Assembly (NCBI GenBank): GCA_017937505.1
Contig: JAGBDL010000064.1
Span: 1 to 39,749, forward strand
Direction: 5' to 3'
DNA length: 39,749 bases
From: Clostridia bacterium
GTDB lineage: Bacteria > Bacillota > Clostridia > Christensenellales > Aristaeellaceae
The notes under the pieces are model-generated. The model had not been told where the DNA came from. It saw only the letters and a list, made by a program, of their open reading frames with translations, and did not search any database. Both the position numbers and the translations under genes were made by a program. Position 1 is the first letter of the stretch. Each line of letters starts with the position of its first letter. Below are positions 39,086 through 39,749 of the stretch, one piece after another.

Positions 39086-39114
39086 TTGCTTCCTCCCTCC
39101 ATGTATCGTATAAT
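39086..39114 (+). promoter_or_regulatory. Promoter of the ABC-F gene
   Basis: TTGCTT, 17 bases and TATAAT, about 55 bases before the ABC-F start. No attenuator-like leader peptide was recognised. Confidence 0.75.
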
Positions 39115-39169
39115 GAATTGATCAGTTTCGAATGGATTCACGTTTGATATCGATAGGAGCAATGACAAC

Positions 39170-39749
39170 ATGATCGTTTTGAGCGCGCAGAATGTCGCCA
39201 AGGCCTTTGGCGTCAATGTCGTGCTGAAGGATGTCTCCTTCACCCTCCAGCAGGGCGACCGCATCGGGCTTGTGGGCGTAAACGGCTGCGGCAAATCCAC
39301 CCTGATGCGCATCATCGCCGGCCTTGATACGCCCGACAGCGGCGAGATTTCCATTGTGCGCGGCACGCGCATCGGCTATCTCGCCCAGCAGGACATGGTC
39401 ACCAGCGGCGCGAGCGTCTGGGCGGAGCTTGAAAAGGTATACGAGCCGGTCTTTGAGATGGAGAAGCGGCTGCGCCAGCTGGAGAGCGAGATGGAGCACG
39501 CGCACACCGACCCCACAGAGTTCAACCGCCTTTCGGCAGAATACGACAAGCTGACGCGCCGGTTTGAGGATGCAGACGGCTACGCCTGGAAGAGCATGGT
39601 CTCCGGCGTGCTCAACGGTCTGGGCTTTAAGCCCAGCCAGTACGGGCAGAACGTCGATTCCCTCTCCGGCGGCGAGAAGACGCGCCTGTGCCTGGCGCGG
39701 CTGCTGCTGCAAAAGCCCGATCTGCTGCTGCTGGACGAGCCGACCAACC
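39170..39749 (+). CDS. ABC-F family ATPase, N-terminal part
   Basis: ABC-F proteins are soluble tandem-ABC ATPases that act on ribosomes (translation factors or antibiotic protection) and have no membrane domain. The 193 residues before the right window edge hold the first ABC domain: Walker A 'GLVGVNGCGKSTLMRIIAGL', the Q-loop 'IGYLAQQDM', a helical insertion (about residues 85-150) with the Glu/Arg-rich arm, the signature 'DSLSGGEKTRLCLARLLLQ' and Walker B 'LLLLDEPTN'. The direct SGGEKTR signature and the N-terminus 'MIVLSAQNVAKAFG' fit this class. The ATG follows AGGAG ten bases upstream. The gene is cut by the window edge, so the linker and second domain that define the subfamily are unseen. 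Confidence 0.9.
   Translation, partial: MIVLSAQNVAKAFGVNVVLKDVSFTLQQGDRIGLVGVNGCGKSTLMRIIAGLDTPDSGEISIVRGTRIGYLAQQDMVTSGASVWAELEKVYEPVFEMEKRLRQLESEMEHAHTDPTEFNRLSAEYDKLTRRFEDADGYAWKSMVSGVLNGLGFKPSQYGQNVDSLSGGEKTRLCLARLLLQKPDLLLLDEPTN

Overview
The window looks like a piece of a GC-rich Firmicutes (Clostridia-type) chromosome. The evidence is a complete spoIIAA-spoIIAB-sigF sporulation operon, a CtsR heat-shock repressor with its operator, a Gram-positive type LexA box, the MrfA/MrfB (YprA/YprB) repair pair, and SD-led genes with sigma-A promoters. The genes are almost entirely chromosomal housekeeping. I see no rRNA, tRNA, CRISPR array, insertion sequence or prophage.

Layout. 0-1.1 kb holds the end of an ATP synthase operon (atpD fragment, atpC). 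1.1-4.4 kb is a minus-strand lgt-pncB-recX operon with overlapping genes, divergent from upp (4.5-5.2 kb). 5.2-15.6 kb is one tight minus-strand unit, asnB-guaA-carA-carB-purA-purB, which joins three glutamine amidotransferases to AMP, GMP and carbamoyl-phosphate synthesis. 15.8-18.4 kb reads plus: proC, rnhA and a XerS-like tyrosine recombinase. A near-perfect 32-bp inverted repeat sits just before the recombinase start and has the architecture of a dif site. At 18.4-19.4 kb lexA is divergent from a small eight-cysteine protein gene, with a LexA box between them.

19.4-24.6 kb is a minus-strand operon: a membrane glycosyltransferase, rsmA, a DUF6273-like lipoprotein, and an 800-residue secreted fusion of a PIG-L type deacetylase, a Thr-Pro linker and a phosphodiester-glycosidase (NAGPA) domain. 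yebC follows, then a YlbJ-like membrane protein that converges on, and overlaps, sigF. The spoIIA operon (26.4-27.7 kb) is intact, but its sigma factor is only 186 residues and runs from domain 2 to domain 4 without domain 3. A class A penicillin-binding protein is divergent from it. 30.3-36.1 kb is a minus-strand operon of an O-antigen-ligase-like membrane protein, mrfA, mrfB and a TPR protein. 36.1-39.1 kb is ctsR-clpC, without the usual mcsA-mcsB between them and with a ClpC that lacks most of its middle domain. The window ends inside a divergent ABC-F ATPase gene.

The observations most worth following are the domain-3-less SigF, the dif-like site beside the XerS-like gene, the joint absence of mcsAB and the ClpC middle domain, and the deacetylase/phosphodiester-glycosidase fusion. 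Family assignments rest on motif reading and remembered family features; no database search or computation was run.
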